Below, piece after piece: positions 63,839 to 64,000 of a DNA stretch of 64,000 bases (position 1 is its first letter; the number at the start of each line of letters is the position of its first letter). Position numbers and translations under genes: made by a program. The DNA is from Pseudomonas lundensis (GTDB lineage: Bacteria > Pseudomonadota > Gammaproteobacteria > Pseudomonadales > Pseudomonadaceae), in NCBI RefSeq assembly GCF_002269125.1, contig NZ_NQKI01000015.1, forward strand, positions 1 to 64,000, read 5' to 3'. Under the pieces are notes generated by a model. It made no database searches. It was not told where the DNA came from and saw only the letters and a list, made by a program, of their open reading frames with translations.

Positions 63839-64000
63839 ATGGTCGAAACGGCTGCTAAACAGCTGATGCTCAAGCAATTACTAGAACTCCCGGCGCAATG
63901 GAGCGACCATAGCCCATCCGCCCGGACAGCCTCACACCCTGGAGTCAGCGTGCCGCAACACACATCAGATTTGCCCGAACCCCTTTCCCCGGTCACTCAA
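63839..64000 (+). CDS. Possible 5' part of a gene cut by the window edge
   Basis: From the ATG at 63839 the frame stays open for 54 codons to the end (MVETAAKQLMLKQLLELPAQW...). A divergent position to pirin makes a gene likely here, but no ribosome site or family is visible in so short a piece, so it is listed with low confidence. Confidence 0.3.
   Translation, partial: MVETAAKQLMLKQLLELPAQWSDHSPSARTASHPGVSVPQHTSDLPEPLSPVTQ

Overview
The window reads as chromosomal DNA of a fluorescent-type Pseudomonas (P. fluorescens / P. fragi-like). The signs are a MvaT/MvaU-family nucleoid protein, a MexEF-OprN efflux operon, a formate dehydrogenase-N operon with fdhE, HPPD, ModABC, an AhpCF pair, and Pseudomonas-style gene starts and GC-rich codon use. 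About 56 protein genes and one tRNA-Leu(UAA) are supported. There is no rRNA, CRISPR array or intact insertion sequence. The left edge carries a perfect 24-bp palindrome next to a 5'-truncated sugar dehydrogenase gene, which suggests an old rearrangement or IS scar. The right edge cuts a reading frame that I cannot identify.

Layout. 0-8.7 kb: truncated PQQ sugar dehydrogenase, ecotin, phosphoglucomutase, DUF3857/transglutaminase exoprotein, YbaK-type deacylase, an ArsR-type regulator with a quinone oxidoreductase, and a zinc-type HemB. 8.9-14.5 kb: fdnGHI-fdhE, whose catalytic subunit has Cys where selenocysteine normally sits. 14.5-21.7 kb: LysR, Wzz-type chain-length protein, modABC behind a ModE-like operator, a three-gene cluster DUF1883 / 54-aa protein / AlkB, and a lipoprotein. 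21.8-24.3 kb: a thiosulfate dehydrogenase pair (tsdBA) and small hypothetical genes. 24.5-26.9 kb: galU and glutathione reductase. 27.0-31.3 kb: an accessory-looking islet with a protein made of three DUF4329-like repeats, a KfrA-like coiled-coil DNA-binding protein, and a divergent tyrosine recombinase with palindromes between them. 31.4-38.9 kb: ahpC, ahpF, gloA, a possible small RNA, mvaT/mvaU, a CSS-EAL c-di-GMP phosphodiesterase, hppD and a DUF1345 protein.

39-58 kb is dominated by export. It holds a two-gene RND pump (no outer membrane channel) divergent from a two-component system whose shared intergenic region has phased GTGTGAA repeats. It also holds two tandem RarD-like transporters with matching upstream boxes, an MFS carrier divergent from a CdaR-type regulator, mexEF-oprN without an adjacent mexT, and an EamA transporter with a histidine-rich tail followed by a DedA protein. 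58-64 kb: a DUF4174 protein, a LysE exporter, the punR-punC purine nucleoside pair, a small membrane protein and a pirin.

Functionally, molybdate uptake (modABC) lies close to a Mo/W enzyme (FDH-N). Glutathione reductase, AhpCF, glyoxalase and the quinone oxidoreductase form a thiol and electrophile defence set. The most informative unexplained signals are the Cys-type FDH without sel genes beside it, the triplicated DUF4329-like protein beside a KfrA/recombinase pair, and two identically built 24-bp operator candidates in front of the ArsR-type regulator and its neighbour.
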